Source: an uncultured Desulfobacter sp.
Lineage (GTDB): Bacteria > Desulfobacterota > Desulfobacteria > Desulfobacterales > Desulfobacteraceae
Length of the DNA: 64,000 nt
Assembly (NCBI RefSeq): GCF_963664415.1
Contig: NZ_OY761445.1
Location: 1,886,501-1,950,500 of the forward strand
Reading direction: 5' to 3'
The notes beneath the pieces were generated by a model, which saw only the letters and a list, made by a program, of their open reading frames with translations, did not search any database and was not told the origin of the DNA. This document shows positions 21,001-29,589 of this stretch, one piece after another. The translations under genes were made by a program, and so were the position numbers. The stretch's first letter is position 1; each line of letters begins with the position of its first letter.

Positions 21001-21294
21001 AGGGCGAGCGGTTTTGGCGATCCCTACTCGATTATGATGTCAAGATTCAGTTCCCATCACATGCGGAAGATGGGCTACGGCAATCCACAGCTTGACGCCA
21101 GCGGACAGGGCGTTGTGATTTATCCTGCTATCCGTGGACGGGAACAGCAACTCATAGATTATCACGGTGGCGTTGGCAGTAAAAGTGTTGGCAACGCCAT
21201 TCGAGGCGTAAGTAAGATCAATCCGCTGGGACGGATTTACCACAACGCCTCCAATGGCGCCTTCGGTCCGCTGGCCCCGTTTACCGGTTATTAG
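15016..21294 (+). CDS. RHS/YD-repeat polymorphic toxin with GIY-YIG-like tip
   Basis: A 2092-residue secreted protein. Order: signal peptide (1-25), one YD repeat, calcium-type thrombospondin-3 repeats (about 66-165, DTDGDGLSD style), a hydrophobic helix (about 179-196), and a transglutaminase-like domain (about 290-410) that has GHVWVEV but Ser where the catalytic Cys is expected (GNSFDQSSLM). An RHS entry domain follows (about 865, PIDLVTGDYLYDHSDLTL), then some forty YD repeats and the RHS core end (YYYRARYYNS...GRFLQPDPIGY...DPAGLC, ending near 1932). The last 160 residues are the variable toxin tip, with YVTYTLTNATGQIYAGRASG, a conserved-type Glu (GREQQLIDYHGG) and Asn (GNAIRG). This arrangement resembles GIY-YIG nucleases (inference). 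The candidate immunity gene follows at once. Confidence 0.88.
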   Translation: MSKIFYVTLISCLLFSISSIGWAETTQFGYDNLNQVTSVTYADGSTVSFSYDETGNRSVHGVTPATDTDGDGLSDYLENLAGTSAENADSDGDGLPDGEEDTNRNGWKDAGETTGLNPDTDSDGMNDGWEVEYALDPLSNDAGLDPDEDGFTNLEEYTADSDPMDSTSTPSSVAPVPAVSPLGLVIALLVLAVLGVKISARTKKSFLLIPIVLAIFFHGPGLVANAFGGTDSLPGFRQENADPISPEESHRIISASGASVRASAQEIIALDTAATTTDTIQAMARSLKNDADLIYEYVHDKITYSPVWGSIKGAEATLADGVGNSFDQSSLMIALLRAAGYTANYKFGTLRLTWDEVKDWLGISTVDGLNILSNGGVPLKKYVYSGGDFAFADVGHVWVEVQIDGTAYVFDPSYKTHTVTAPIDFSTAMGYDRTAFLANAKSGAVEGTNYIQNVNKTNIANDLSAFTNSLHQEIKTTYPGATLEEITGGLVIIPADGILRQTSLPYDNDETIKETWTDIPNSYRTNFTIQHQGIDILLYTDETYGKRLSLFYNNSVQPVLTRDGTVLATGTAATANTSVDITIIVDHPYAALSGTYQDQTRTFSILAGGSYNIVNGWAETTRGMIEKHRKLLNQYKADGQTDDSEEVLGETLAMMGFAWLAEVQMSDKLMDAMLKTHTTHHHVLGVCGQNQSPYIDLPMGAVSTLSLESDTAAGTASFFASSGRSSAMEWGVIEQFQPNSAVCTVKLLDIANQEGSKIFEANSSNWSSIETQLEANGYSANEIANVQAYVNAGYNVIVPHNGNLTQGDWQGIGFLAVSSAGNSIGHIISGGLSGGFADTVFDADSGETSSTADQGTSSATNDVSDEPIDLVTGDYLYDHSDLTLGNGAQPFAMAFARTYNSASRLTDSGLGLGWTHKYAVSATEDNDGFLGLGERSAIDAVAAMVEIYVTMDLLTQNRDLDTLVIASIGHRWFMDRLINNVVSVNIPGSTKRFVKLADGSFNAPPGDGSVLTLEADDSYLVRTKHGVELDFNADGRMTAWTDANGNVLTFAYDTGGALQTISNGMGKALSLSYSNDRISQVSDGTGRSVSYTYDTNGNLTQVTDTEGNNTVFEYDEPGRLTRIFYPDNPTSPFVTNTFDANDKVMTQADANGLAWQYYISGYRTEEVNPLAQGNTAYYDKNGNAVRRTDPLDNETILEYDGQKRVVKETKPEGNYTEYVYDDLHNPVTVTQYPKPGSTLGAIVNQFTYDATFSKVLTATDPLGRVTTFEYDSNGNLTRMEQPEVDGQIPVTLMTYNARGQVLTKTDPEGRITRYTYDGTTGDLLSVVTDDTGLALTTQFTYDNVGNIQSQTDPEGHTTTLAYNGLRLPEQETGPAPFSYVTTYDYDEQGRLTQTKRQTNDTSQPWQTQTVTYTPTGKKYIVTDPEGNQTTHAYDEADRLSQITNAESQTTTYVYDDAGRLYQVIDAKSQTARQITYTAGGLKETETDANGNTTLYTYDGFNRPDRTTYPDTSYESYAWDDAGNLTSRLTRAGQTISFTYDDLNRLASKILPGPETITYTYDLTGLQEGVTDSLGTISHTYDNALRLTGVTYPDGRAIGYQYDGNSNRTRLTYPDNAYVTYTYDVLNRITDIKQAGGTTLLAHYDYDALSRRTTLTYGNGTTTTYSYEIDNDLSSLALVHAAGTATYTFTTNNIGIRTQTDIDDYRFVYRQGGIVSTAYTPNNLNQYTAVGSLNPAYDGNGNLTSDGTNTYTYDAESRLVTAVTPNHTAAYTYDPMGRRIEKEVDGVTTRYLHDGNQVIVEYNSTGTELRRYIYGPGIDQPVCMITGSATYYYQFDGLGSVAALTDETGALQEIYAYDVFGQPNGTSYLGNPYLYTGRAYDPESGLYYYRARYYNSIIGRFLQPDPIGYSDGMNLYGYVSNNPTTLVDPAGLCSNSGGTFAMAATMAIPIAAADGPAPVGKVIAGGMLAGAAVYDMTQRTYVTYTLTNATGQIYAGRASGFGDPYSIMMSRFSSHHMRKMGYGNPQLDASGQGVVIYPAIRGREQQLIDYHGGVGSKSVGNAIRGVSKINPLGRIYHNASNGAFGPLAPFTGY

Positions 21295-21311
21295 TGGCAA
21301 GGGAAAAAATT

Positions 21312-21737
21312 ATGTCCGATATAGACCGTATTTATAGGCATATCACAATAACGGTGGCGTTTATTGCTCGAAAGAGCGGCGCCAATCCGATGTTTGAAGA
21401 AATTAAAAAGGTCATTGAAAAGGAATACTCAAAGAAAAACCTCAAAGGGCTCAATATTGTATTGCGTGACGTGAAGGAATGGTCCAGAGGTCTATCTAAA
21501 TCGGATCTGGCTGAGCTGGAGGGGGAGCTATACCAAGCCTTGGACGTCGACTCCAAACAGGAGGACGATGAAGAAATCAAGACGATGGATGGAATTATTG
21601 CAGCAAATATGATCGTTGATGCTCATCAATACCGGGATGCCCTCGCGTTTGTGGAGAAATGTCAAGGCGATGAATCCGAAAAAAGGCGCGTTGAAAAATT
21701 GAATCAATTGCTGGCGGAATATCATGGCAAACAGTAA
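21312..21737 (+). CDS. Candidate immunity protein for the RHS toxin
   Basis: A 141-residue acidic, helical, cytoplasmic-type protein starting 17 bases after the rhs stop. AAGGG lies eight bases before the ATG at 21312; an upstream GTG at 21294 overlaps the rhs stop but has no ribosome site. I do not recognise a named domain. Position directly behind a toxin tip, small size and acidity (DSKQEDDEEIKTMDG) are what is expected of an immunity protein that binds the nuclease tip. Function is inferred from context only. Confidence 0.65.
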   Translation: MSDIDRIYRHITITVAFIARKSGANPMFEEIKKVIEKEYSKKNLKGLNIVLRDVKEWSRGLSKSDLAELEGELYQALDVDSKQEDDEEIKTMDGIIAANMIVDAHQYRDALAFVEKCQGDESEKRRVEKLNQLLAEYHGKQ

Positions 21738-21933
21738 AGTCGCTTATTTTCGGCAGCATGTATCAGGGTTCTACCACCCTAATGTTTTGAAATAAAAAGC
21801 AAATAACCTTCATAAACTCTCTTAGAAAGAGCTTAAACTAATATTTGGGGAGCAAAAACGGGGTTTTAAGGAAAATTACATCTCTATTGGAAATTCCAGG
21901 GACATAGTTCCAGGAGAGAAGAGAGAAGCTGTA

Positions 21934-21962
21934 CCGGGCCTTGATCAATGATCAAGGCCCGG
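21934..21962. terminator. Strong palindrome after the first toxin-immunity module
   Basis: A perfect 13-bp stem, CCGGGCCTTGATC and its complement, with a 3-base loop. The same core (GGGCCTTGATC) recurs at 31649 after the second RHS module. It is probably a terminator, although the U tract is weak here. The surrounding bases 21738-21991 contain no gene. Confidence 0.65.
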
Positions 21963-21991
21963 CTCTTATTTGAGCTTTTGATTAGTGATAA

Positions 21992-22239
21992 ATGGGTCAC
22001 AAAGGTCTGCTCAGAGGAGGAACAACTTATTTAGAAGCAGGAGATGTTTGGAAATATGGAGAAACGACCAACCCAGAAAATCGGTACACCCAAAAGTGGT
22101 TGACTGCAAATCGTTTGGACTTTAAACCAGAATATGCTGGAACTCAAGTTCAGATTAAAGTTGTGGAAAAGGTCAAAATTTACGGTCACGTCTTTGAAAA
22201 AGGACAACTTCCCCCCCCGGAAATAAGATATTCCGTTAA
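21992..22239 (+). pseudogene. Orphan RHS toxin tip, frameshifted at a C8 tract
   Basis: The frame begins after an in-frame TAA and encodes a domain without any RHS core: DVWKYGETTNPENRY, then a conserved-type stretch VVEKVKIYGHVFEKGQLPP. I recognise this as a common RHS C-terminal toxin type whose members usually end PPGNKIFR; the YGET...R...E pattern suggests a GIY-YIG-like nuclease (inference). Here a run of eight Cs at 22211-22218 throws the frame off. One more C, or two fewer, gives GNKIFR and a stop at 22237-22239, ten bases before the next gene. As sequenced, the frame runs on to 22303 and overlaps that gene. Confidence 0.65.
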
Positions 22240-22248
22240 GAAGATAGT

Positions 22249-22665
22249 ATGGACTTTGGAATTTCAAAAGAAATATCGGCAGATATTACTCAAGATAAAA
22301 TAAACATGCTTACCGATATATCACTTGCTATGGAAGAATATTTTAAAGACAAGGATTATGGTGCGGATATTTCTTCATTGACGATAGGTATAATATGTGT
22401 CGCTCCAGAATTTGAATTTTTTTTTAACGAGATACGTAGAAAATATACTAAAACAAAAAAAATGCTTGAATATGATATCAAATTGGATCATTCAGAGTTT
22501 AAAAATTTTGACAAAAAGCAGATACAATTGATGGTCGCAAAAGAGATTTTGGCCTCTCTATCAGTCATCAATGAACTGAAAATTAAAAATTTTGAAATAA
22601 ATAATTTTAAAACAGATTTAAGACAGTTTTTTAAGGAAAGAATAAATATTGACTTAACGATTTGA
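22249..22665 (+). CDS. Candidate immunity protein for the orphan toxin tip
   Basis: A 138-residue protein rich in Lys, Ile, Phe and Asp, and much more AT-rich than the RHS genes. That fits a separately acquired toxin-immunity cargo. No domain is recognised. It starts nine bases after the frame-corrected stop of the toxin tip. Directly after it (from 22733) the second RHS core begins in mid-domain, so this pair sits as a displaced tip between two RHS copies. Role inferred from context. Confidence 0.6.
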   Translation: MDFGISKEISADITQDKINMLTDISLAMEEYFKDKDYGADISSLTIGIICVAPEFEFFFNEIRRKYTKTKKMLEYDIKLDHSEFKNFDKKQIQLMVAKEILASLSVINELKIKNFEINNFKTDLRQFFKERINIDLTI

Positions 22666-23304
22666 TGATTAAAAGAAAAAAAGAAAGTACTCTTTGACAA
22701 TTTGTTTTATGATTCTTGAGCCATAAATCTATTACGCGGTTAATGCAACGGAAGACAACGATGGGTTCTTAGGCCTTGGAGAGCGCTCCGCCATTGACGC
22801 GGTGGCAGCCATGGTTGAAATTTACATGACCATGGACCTGCTCACACAAAACCGTGATCTTGACACCCTGGTCATCGCCTCCATCGCCCACCGCTGGTTC
22901 ATGGACCGGCTCATTAACAATGTGGTGTCGGTGAATATCCCCGGCAGCACCAAACGGTTTGTCAAACTGGCTGACGGCAGTTTTAATGCCCCGCCTGGTG
23001 ACGGGTCTGTCCTGACCCTGGAAGCGGATGGCTCCTACCTTGTCCGGACCAAGCACGGTGTTGAGCTTGATTTTAATGCTGACGGCAGGATGACGGCCTG
23101 GACAGACGCCAACAGCAACGTTCTGACCTTTGCCTATGATACCGGCGGAACGCTTCAAACCATCTCCAACGGTATGGGAAAGGCCCTATCCCTTTCCTAT
23201 GCCAATGACCGGATCAGCCAGGTCTCCGACGGAACGGGAAGAAGTGTATCTTGCACCTATGATATCGGGTAGGTCAGGGGCCTTGCAACCCCTTTCCCCC
23301 CTAA

Positions 23305-23338
23305 GAACCGTACGTGACAGTTTCCCGTCATACGGCTC
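23305..23338 (-). ncRNA. Group II intron domain V
   Basis: On the minus strand this 34-base hairpin starts GAGCCGTATG and ends ACGTACGGTTC, with a GAAA-type loop (GGGAAAC). That is the canonical catalytic domain V of bacterial group II introns. It lies 41 bases from the intron 3' end, the normal distance with domain VI in between. An intact domain V suggests the ribozyme may still be active. Confidence 0.9.
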
Positions 23339-23384
23339 AAGCGTTTATAAAGGACGACCTTGTGGGACGCCCCGGCTGTTTACC

Positions 23385-24878
23385 TCATGCAGCTTGCTTT
23401 TGGCGGTGCTCCCTGGCCGATAACGACGGGAGTAACCGTGAATCCTTTTGATTCCGTCTACGCCAGAAATAATAACTGTATTCGGGATCATATGGATTTG
23501 CATCTGCTTTGATTTTGATATATCGTTTTATTCCTAATGAGCTTAGGTGAATGACGTGATAACTGCAAGGCCCTTTCTTATTTCGGCTCTTGACAGTGAA
23601 TATCCACTTGCGTTTTCCGTCAGTCCAGTAACGGTTTTTCAACCATTTTGAGGATTTCTTCCGGTGACGCTTTTTAATCATTCTCCATAGCTGTTCGTAA
23701 ACAAACGTATCAATAAGAGAAAATGTTTCCGATGAGACTACGTGCCGGTGATAGTTTCCCCAACCCCGGAGGGTTTGGTTTAACTTTTTGACCAATGGTT
23801 CCAATGGACCGCCGACATGTTTATGGATCAGTTCACTGAGCTTTTCTTTAAGGGCGAGAACTCCCTTCTTTGCCGGGGTGATGTGCAGCACATTTCCGGT
23901 TTTTCGAAAAGTTTGGCCAAGGAACGTAAATCCATCTGTTATATGCGTGATCATGGTCTTTTCTTCAGATAATGACAGACCACGTTCAGTTAGAAACGCT
24001 TCGACTGCTGGTTTGACCTGATCTTCAAGCAGGCGTTTGGACTTGCCTGTGACGATAAAATCATCTGCATATCGAACGAAATTAACTCTACATCGACGGG
24101 GAACTGCATCATGCACGGCTTTTTCCAGCCCGTCGAGGGTTAAATTCGACAAGGTGGGACTGATAATCCCGCCCTGTGGGGTTCCTTTGCGCGAGGGGTA
24201 TAGCTTGCCGTCTTCCACATACCCTGCCGTCAACCACTTTTTAAGAATGACTTTATCCATAGGGATATTTTCCAACATCCATTCCTGGCTGATGTTGTCA
24301 TAACACCCTTTGATATCCGCTTCCAATATCCATGTAGCCGAATTAGGCTTGGAGAGTGCATTGAACGCTGCTGCAATTGCATCTGCACAGCTGCGGCCTT
24401 CACGGAAGCCGTAAGAATTACGGTCTCCTATGGTTTCCGCTACTGGGGCTAAAGCTAATTTAAACAGCGCCTGCATAGCTCTGCAGAGTATTGTAGGAAT
24501 ACTTAACGGACGTTTTTTACCATTCTTTTTGGGGATGTAAATCCGCCTTAGTGGTTGCGGTCTATAACCTCGTCTTTGCAGGCTGAAAACAGCCTCCCAT
24601 TTGGCTCTGGCTCCTTTCCATAAGGTGCCATCTACGCCTGGAGTTTTTTTCCCTTTATTTGAGGTCACTCGTTTGACAGCCAAGGCCTTGGCGTAGAACG
24701 AATGAGTAAGTAAGTATTGCAGGGCTTTGACCTTGCCCCATCTTTTTTCCTTTACAGCCTTTGCGATACGCATTTGCAGCCTTCTAACTTCGGCTCGGGC
24801 TTTTTTCCAATCAATGGATGCCCATTTCTTAGCAGAGTCGACAGGTGCACCAGCCGAGGCCGTCATTTGCTTTCCCAT
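23385..24878 (-). CDS. ltrA: Group II intron reverse transcriptase/maturase
   Basis: A 497-residue intron-encoded protein. Reverse-transcriptase blocks are clear: IPKKNGKKRPLSIPT, DIKGCYDNIS, GTPQGGIISPTLSNL and the catalytic FVRYADDF (about residues 265-272). A maturase X domain follows (KLNQTLRGWGNYHRHVVS, with ADANPYDPEYSYYFWRRR further on). The protein stops soon after and has no Cys-rich HNH endonuclease domain, so mobility would use nicked or replicating DNA. It helps intron RNA fold and splice, and copies it into DNA. An alternative start is the Met five codons in. Confidence 0.93.
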   Translation of the reverse strand: MGKQMTASAGAPVDSAKKWASIDWKKARAEVRRLQMRIAKAVKEKRWGKVKALQYLLTHSFYAKALAVKRVTSNKGKKTPGVDGTLWKGARAKWEAVFSLQRRGYRPQPLRRIYIPKKNGKKRPLSIPTILCRAMQALFKLALAPVAETIGDRNSYGFREGRSCADAIAAAFNALSKPNSATWILEADIKGCYDNISQEWMLENIPMDKVILKKWLTAGYVEDGKLYPSRKGTPQGGIISPTLSNLTLDGLEKAVHDAVPRRCRVNFVRYADDFIVTGKSKRLLEDQVKPAVEAFLTERGLSLSEEKTMITHITDGFTFLGQTFRKTGNVLHITPAKKGVLALKEKLSELIHKHVGGPLEPLVKKLNQTLRGWGNYHRHVVSSETFSLIDTFVYEQLWRMIKKRHRKKSSKWLKNRYWTDGKRKWIFTVKSRNKKGPCSYHVIHLSSLGIKRYIKIKADANPYDPEYSYYFWRRRNQKDSRLLPSLSAREHRQKQAA

Positions 24879-27800
24879 CTTAAGCGGTTCTCCAAACTCT
24901 CTCGCAAGTCAACACCAATCGGACGTCTGCACGCATGTCTCCAAAACCGAAGGTTTTGGGTTTTACGTGAGCCATGTTTCATGCTCTATCCGTTTCATTA
25001 CAAAACGGCATTTGCTTTTTCCGAATTCTTACTGCTGCCCCTCCACAGGCTTGCCTTGCGGTTAGCTTTCCATGCATTGCACATGGGGAGTGACAACGTT
25101 TCCACGTTCTACATGATTGCTCTTTATGGACAACTTAGGCAGGCCTTTACGCCGATGAAACTACGATCCCGTGCAAGCAGTTAGCAGACTTGCATCCTGT
25201 TCATGTATACAAACGCAGGGAAGTATACATATAACCTGTTAATCCCAGTAGGTTAGGCGCTCACTGACGGCGCTTAAAGCTCTTCGATTAATCTTGCCAT
25301 ATTGTCCGACCCTAGCCCTTAACCGGATGGGATTTCCGGAGGGGTTCTCCTGTCGCCATTCAAACCCGATTCGGTACATTGTTGGTGAGGCTTCGCACCC
25401 CGTCAACAGCGCAACGGTAGCACGCTCACATAGGGAATCGGTGGAGATACACCGAGTATATTCAGTGTCTTACATTTACCTCCTATACATACAATCATGC
25501 AACATCGTGTCGCACACTAACGGTAACCTCACCCGGGTTACCGATACGGAAGGCAACACCACGGTTTTTGAATACGATGAGCCGGGGCGGCTGACCCGGA
25601 TCTTTTATCCGGACAATCCTACAAGTCCATTTGTCACCAACACCTTTGACGCCAACGATAAGGTCATGACCCAGGCCGATGCCAACGGCCGGGCCTGGCA
25701 GTATTACATATCCGGATACCGGACCGAGGAGGTCAACCCCTTGGCCCAAGGCAACACGGCTTATTACGATAAAAACGGCAATGCCGTTCGCCGGATCGAC
25801 CCGCTGGATAACGAAACCACTCTGGAATATGACGGCCAAAAGCGCGTGGTCAAAGAGACCAAACCCGAAGGAAATTATACCGAATATGTGTATGATGGCC
25901 TTCATAATCCGGTCACCGTTACCCAGCATCCCAAACCCGGGTCAACCCTTGGCGCCATTGTGAACCGGTTTACCTATGACGCCACCTTCAGCAAGGTCCT
26001 GACCGCCACCGATCCTTTGGGCCGCGTAACCACCTTTGAATATGACGGTAACGGCAACCTGACCCGGATGGAACAACCCGAAGTGGACGGTCATATCCCG
26101 GTGACCCTGATGACCTACAACGCCCGGGGCCAGGTTCTGACAAAAACCGATCCTGAAGGCCGCATCACCCGGTATACTTATGACGGTACCACCGGAGAGC
26201 TTTTGTCTGTGGTCACGGACGATACCGGTCTTGCCCTGACCACCCAATTCACCTACGATAATGTGGGCAATATCCAAACCCAGACCGATCCTGAAGGCCA
26301 TACCACCACCTTTGCCTACAACGGACTTCGTCTGCCTGAGCAGGAAACAGGGCCTGCCCCGTTCAGTTATGTAACAACGTATGATTACGACGAACAGGGC
26401 CGCCTGACCCAAACCAAGCGCCAAACAAACGATACCAGTCAGCCCTGGCAGACCCAAACCGTGACCTACACCCCCACGGGCAAAAAATATATTGTCACTG
26501 ATCCCGAAGGCAACCAGACCACCCACGCCTATGACGAGGCTGACCGGCTGTCACAGATCACCAACGCTGAAAGTCAGACCACTACATATGTTTATGATTA
26601 TGCCGGCAGGCTTTACCAGGTAATTGACGCCAAAAGCCAAACCGCCCGACAAATCACCTACACAGCCGGTGGCCTGAAAGAGACTGAAACCGATGCCAAC
26701 GGCAACACCACCCAGTATACATATGACGGCTTTAATCGCCCGGACCGGACCACATATCCGGACACCTCCTATGAATCCTATGCCTGGGATGATGCCGGCA
26801 ACCTGACATCAAGACTCACCCGGGCCGGCCAGACCATTTCCTTTACCTATGACGACCTGAACCGTCTGGAATCCAAAATTCTGCCCGGGCCTGAAACTAT
26901 TACCTACACCTATGATCTGACCGGTCTTCAAGAAGGTGTAACGGACAGCCTGGGTACAATCTCCCACACTTATGACAATGCCCTGCGCTTGACCGGGGTA
27001 ACCTACCCGGACGGCAGAGCCGTAGGCTACCAGTATGACGGCAACAGCAACCGGACCCGGTTGACCTATCCGGATAACGCCTATGTCACTTACACCTATG
27101 ACGTCCTGAACCGGATCACGGACATCAAGCAGGCCGGTACAACGCTTCTGGCCCATTACGGCTACGATGCCCTGTCCCGGCGGACCACCCTGACCTACGG
27201 CAACGGCACCACTACCACCTACACCTATGAAATCGACAACGACCTTTCATCTCTTGCCCTGGTCCATGCTACAGGAACGGCCACCTATACTTTCACCACC
27301 AACAATATCGGCATCAGAACCCAGACGGACGTTGATGACTACCGGTTTGTTTACCGCCAGGCCGGCATCGTCAGCACGGCCTACACCCCCAACAATCTAA
27401 ACCAGTACACAGCTGTGGGAGGCCTCAACCCAGCATATGACGGAAACGGGAACCTGACGTCTGACGGCACCAACACCTACGCCTATAATGCGGAAAACCG
27501 CTTAGTCACAGCAGTCACACCGGATCATACTACAGCTTATGTCTACGACCCCATGGGCCGCAGAATTGAAAAGGAGGTAGACAGCGTAACAACCCGGTAT
27601 CTGCACGACGGCAATCAGGTGATTGTGGAATATAACAGCACCGGAACCGAACTGCGGCGTTACATCTATGGCCCCGGCATCGACCAGCCGGTTTGCATGA
27701 TCACAGGCTCCGCCACCTACTATTATCAGTTTGACGGCTTAGGATCTGTGGCTGCATTGACAGACGAAACCGGAGCCTTGCAGGAAATTTACGCCTACAA

Positions 27801-28362
27801 TGTATTTGGCCGGCCTAACGGAACCAGCTATCTGGGTAATCCTTACCTTTATACCGGCAGGGAGTACGACCCGGAGACCGGACTTTACTATTACCGGGCC
27901 AGATACTATAATTCAACCCTTGGGCGATTTATGCAGACAGATCCCATCGGTTATGGTGATGGGATGAATTTGTATGCGTTTGTCCAAAACAATCCTCTTG
28001 GGCTCATTGATCCATTTGGGCTATGTGCCCAAAAAGGGTTTTGGAATGATGCCAAAAATATTGTTTGGGATAATTTCAAAGAAGCAATAAACCCCAAAAC
28101 ATATTTGAATCAGGCTGTTGAAGTATTTTATTGGCCGTCAGAGCATCCAAAGGAAGTTATAATGTTCCTAATTATGGGGGAGTTAGGGGCTCTTGCATCA
28201 AATAGTGTACCGCAAAGGCTAACACAAGATATAAATGTAAATCCTACTCCACCAAGAATCTTGCCAACAAATAGACCAATTGGAACAAGCCTTACTCAAA
28301 ATGCGGCTGCTCAGGCTGAGATAAGACAACTTCAACAAGCAGGCTATACTGATATTAGGGTA

Positions 28363-29374
28363 TCCGGGGTATGCACTTGACTCAAGTAGGCACAAGATGT
28401 AGTGTCTAATCATGACCGAGGATTATCCCAAAACACTCCTTGAGCTTGAGGAACGGTTCCAATCCGACGAAGATTGCTTGGCGTACCTGAGCAAGCTCCG
28501 CTGGCCAGAGGGCTTTATTTGCCCAAGATGTGGGTGTGAAGACTCATGGCACACGAATCGAGGCACGTTCATGTGTCGAGAATGCCAACGGCAGACTTCC
28601 GTAACAGCTGGAACCGTATTCCATCAGTCACGGAAGCCGATTCAACTTTGGTTTCGTGCGATGTGGCATGTTACGACACAAAAGTACGGAGCCAATGCCT
28701 TGGGACTGAAACGAGTCTTGGGCTTAGGCAGTTACAACACCGCATGGCAATGGCTTCATAAGCTCAGACGGGCGATGGTCCGTCCGGGGCGCGACAACCT
28801 CCAAGGAGTCGTGGAGGTCGATGAGACTTACGTGGGTGGAAAGAAGCCTGGCAAGCGCGGCCGAGGAGCGGAAGGTAAGGAGTTGGTAGTGATCGCGGTC
28901 GAGGACAAGGGCTCGGAAGGAATTGGCCGTATCCGGTTGGCACACCTGCCAGACGCCTCCTCTTCGAGCTTGCATTCATTTGTGGAGGAAATGATTCGAC
29001 CTGGTGCGGTGGTCCGGACCGATGATTGGTCAGGATATGAGGGGATCGAAAAGAAGGGCTATCAACGAAACATTGCCACGTCTGAGGAGATGAAACTTGC
29101 ACATTTAGTCGCCTCCCTTCTTAAGCGGTGGATTCTGGGAACGTATCAGGGAAGTGTCAAACCCACGCACCTGACCTATTATCTCGACGAATTTACCTTC
29201 CGCTTCAACCGCAGGACAAGTAACTCACGAGGAAAGCTGTTCTACAGGCTCGTTCAACATGCTATGTCAGTGGACCCAGCGCCACTGCCCACCCTCAAAG
29301 GGCCTGCTGTTGATTTTCTTAAAAGTGTCGAACACAAGATGTAGGGGGTGCTGGATCTAAATGCATACCCCAGA
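28363..29374 (+). mobile_element. IS1595-family element in the RHS2 toxin tip
   Basis: A 1012-bp element with ends TCCGGGGTATGCA and, on the other strand, TCTGGGGTATGCA (12 of 13 match). The bases TTAGGGTA lie outside both ends (28355-28362 and 29375-29382), the 8-bp duplication typical of IS1595. Precise removal rejoins the toxin frame as DIRVNQQQVNAAG. It contains one intact transposase gene. Confidence 0.9.
28412..29344 (+). CDS. IS1595-family transposase
   Basis: A 310-residue transposase. The N-terminus has a zinc ribbon of two Cys pairs (CPRCGC, CRECQR). The ISXO2-like catalytic domain shows the first Asp in VVEVDETYVGGKK and the second in VVRTDDWSGYE, and a His-containing helix (LAHLVASLLKRWILGTYQG) where the third catalytic position is expected. 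The full length suggests it may still be active. It is transcribed in the same direction as the interrupted rhs gene. Confidence 0.9.
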   Translation: MTEDYPKTLLELEERFQSDEDCLAYLSKLRWPEGFICPRCGCEDSWHTNRGTFMCRECQRQTSVTAGTVFHQSRKPIQLWFRAMWHVTTQKYGANALGLKRVLGLGSYNTAWQWLHKLRRAMVRPGRDNLQGVVEVDETYVGGKKPGKRGRGAEGKELVVIAVEDKGSEGIGRIRLAHLPDASSSSLHSFVEEMIRPGAVVRTDDWSGYEGIEKKGYQRNIATSEEMKLAHLVASLLKRWILGTYQGSVKPTHLTYYLDEFTFRFNRRTSNSRGKLFYRLVQHAMSVDPAPLPTLKGPAVDFLKSVEHKM

Positions 29375-29589
29375 TTAGGGTAAACCAACAACAGGTAAAC
29401 GCTGCTGGTCAAAGAGTTGGGATCAATAGACCTGATATTCAGGCAACCAGCCCTAGTGGAGAAAGAATATATATTGAATATGATACCTCAATTTCTAATC
29501 GAGGCCCTCTACACCAGCAAAGAATAACTGCGAATGATCCAAATGCGCAAGTGCTATTGAGGACTGTAGACTAATGAACTTTTTATTTA

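Larger units (their letters stand above)
23264..25515 (-). mobile_element. Complete group II intron, antisense to rhs
   Basis: Comparison with the uninterrupted first rhs copy (CTATGAT/ACTAAC at 18292-18304) places the insertion exactly between 23263 and 25516. On the minus strand the 2252-base element begins GTGCGACACGATG (group II 5' consensus GUGYG) and ends CCTACCCGAT. It contains a canonical domain V, a following domain VI-like hairpin, and a maturase gene in the large domain. It is inserted antisense to the rhs reading frame, so it cannot splice out of the rhs transcript. Confidence 0.9.
22733..29574 (+). pseudogene. Second RHS gene: 5'-truncated, split by an intron and an IS
   Basis: Homology to the first rhs gene starts abruptly at 22733, matching 17766 onward, with no start codon or signal sequence. 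The core is near-identical in DNA to copy one, apart from scattered substitutions and one lost codon. It is interrupted at 23264-25515 by a group II intron on the opposite strand and at 28363-29374 by an IS1595-family element. Removing both, with one 8-bp duplication, gives a continuous frame ending at TAA 29572-29574. The tip after DPFGLC is unlike that of copy one; its last 80 residues (INRPDIQATSPSGERIYIEY and on) resemble restriction-endonuclease-like RHS toxins (inference). It is not expected to be functional. Confidence 0.85.

Noticed and set aside
25294..25515. A distinct N-terminus for the second RHS protein starting at 25294
   Set aside because: Those codons lie inside the group II intron and are read through by chance; true RHS coding resumes at 25516.
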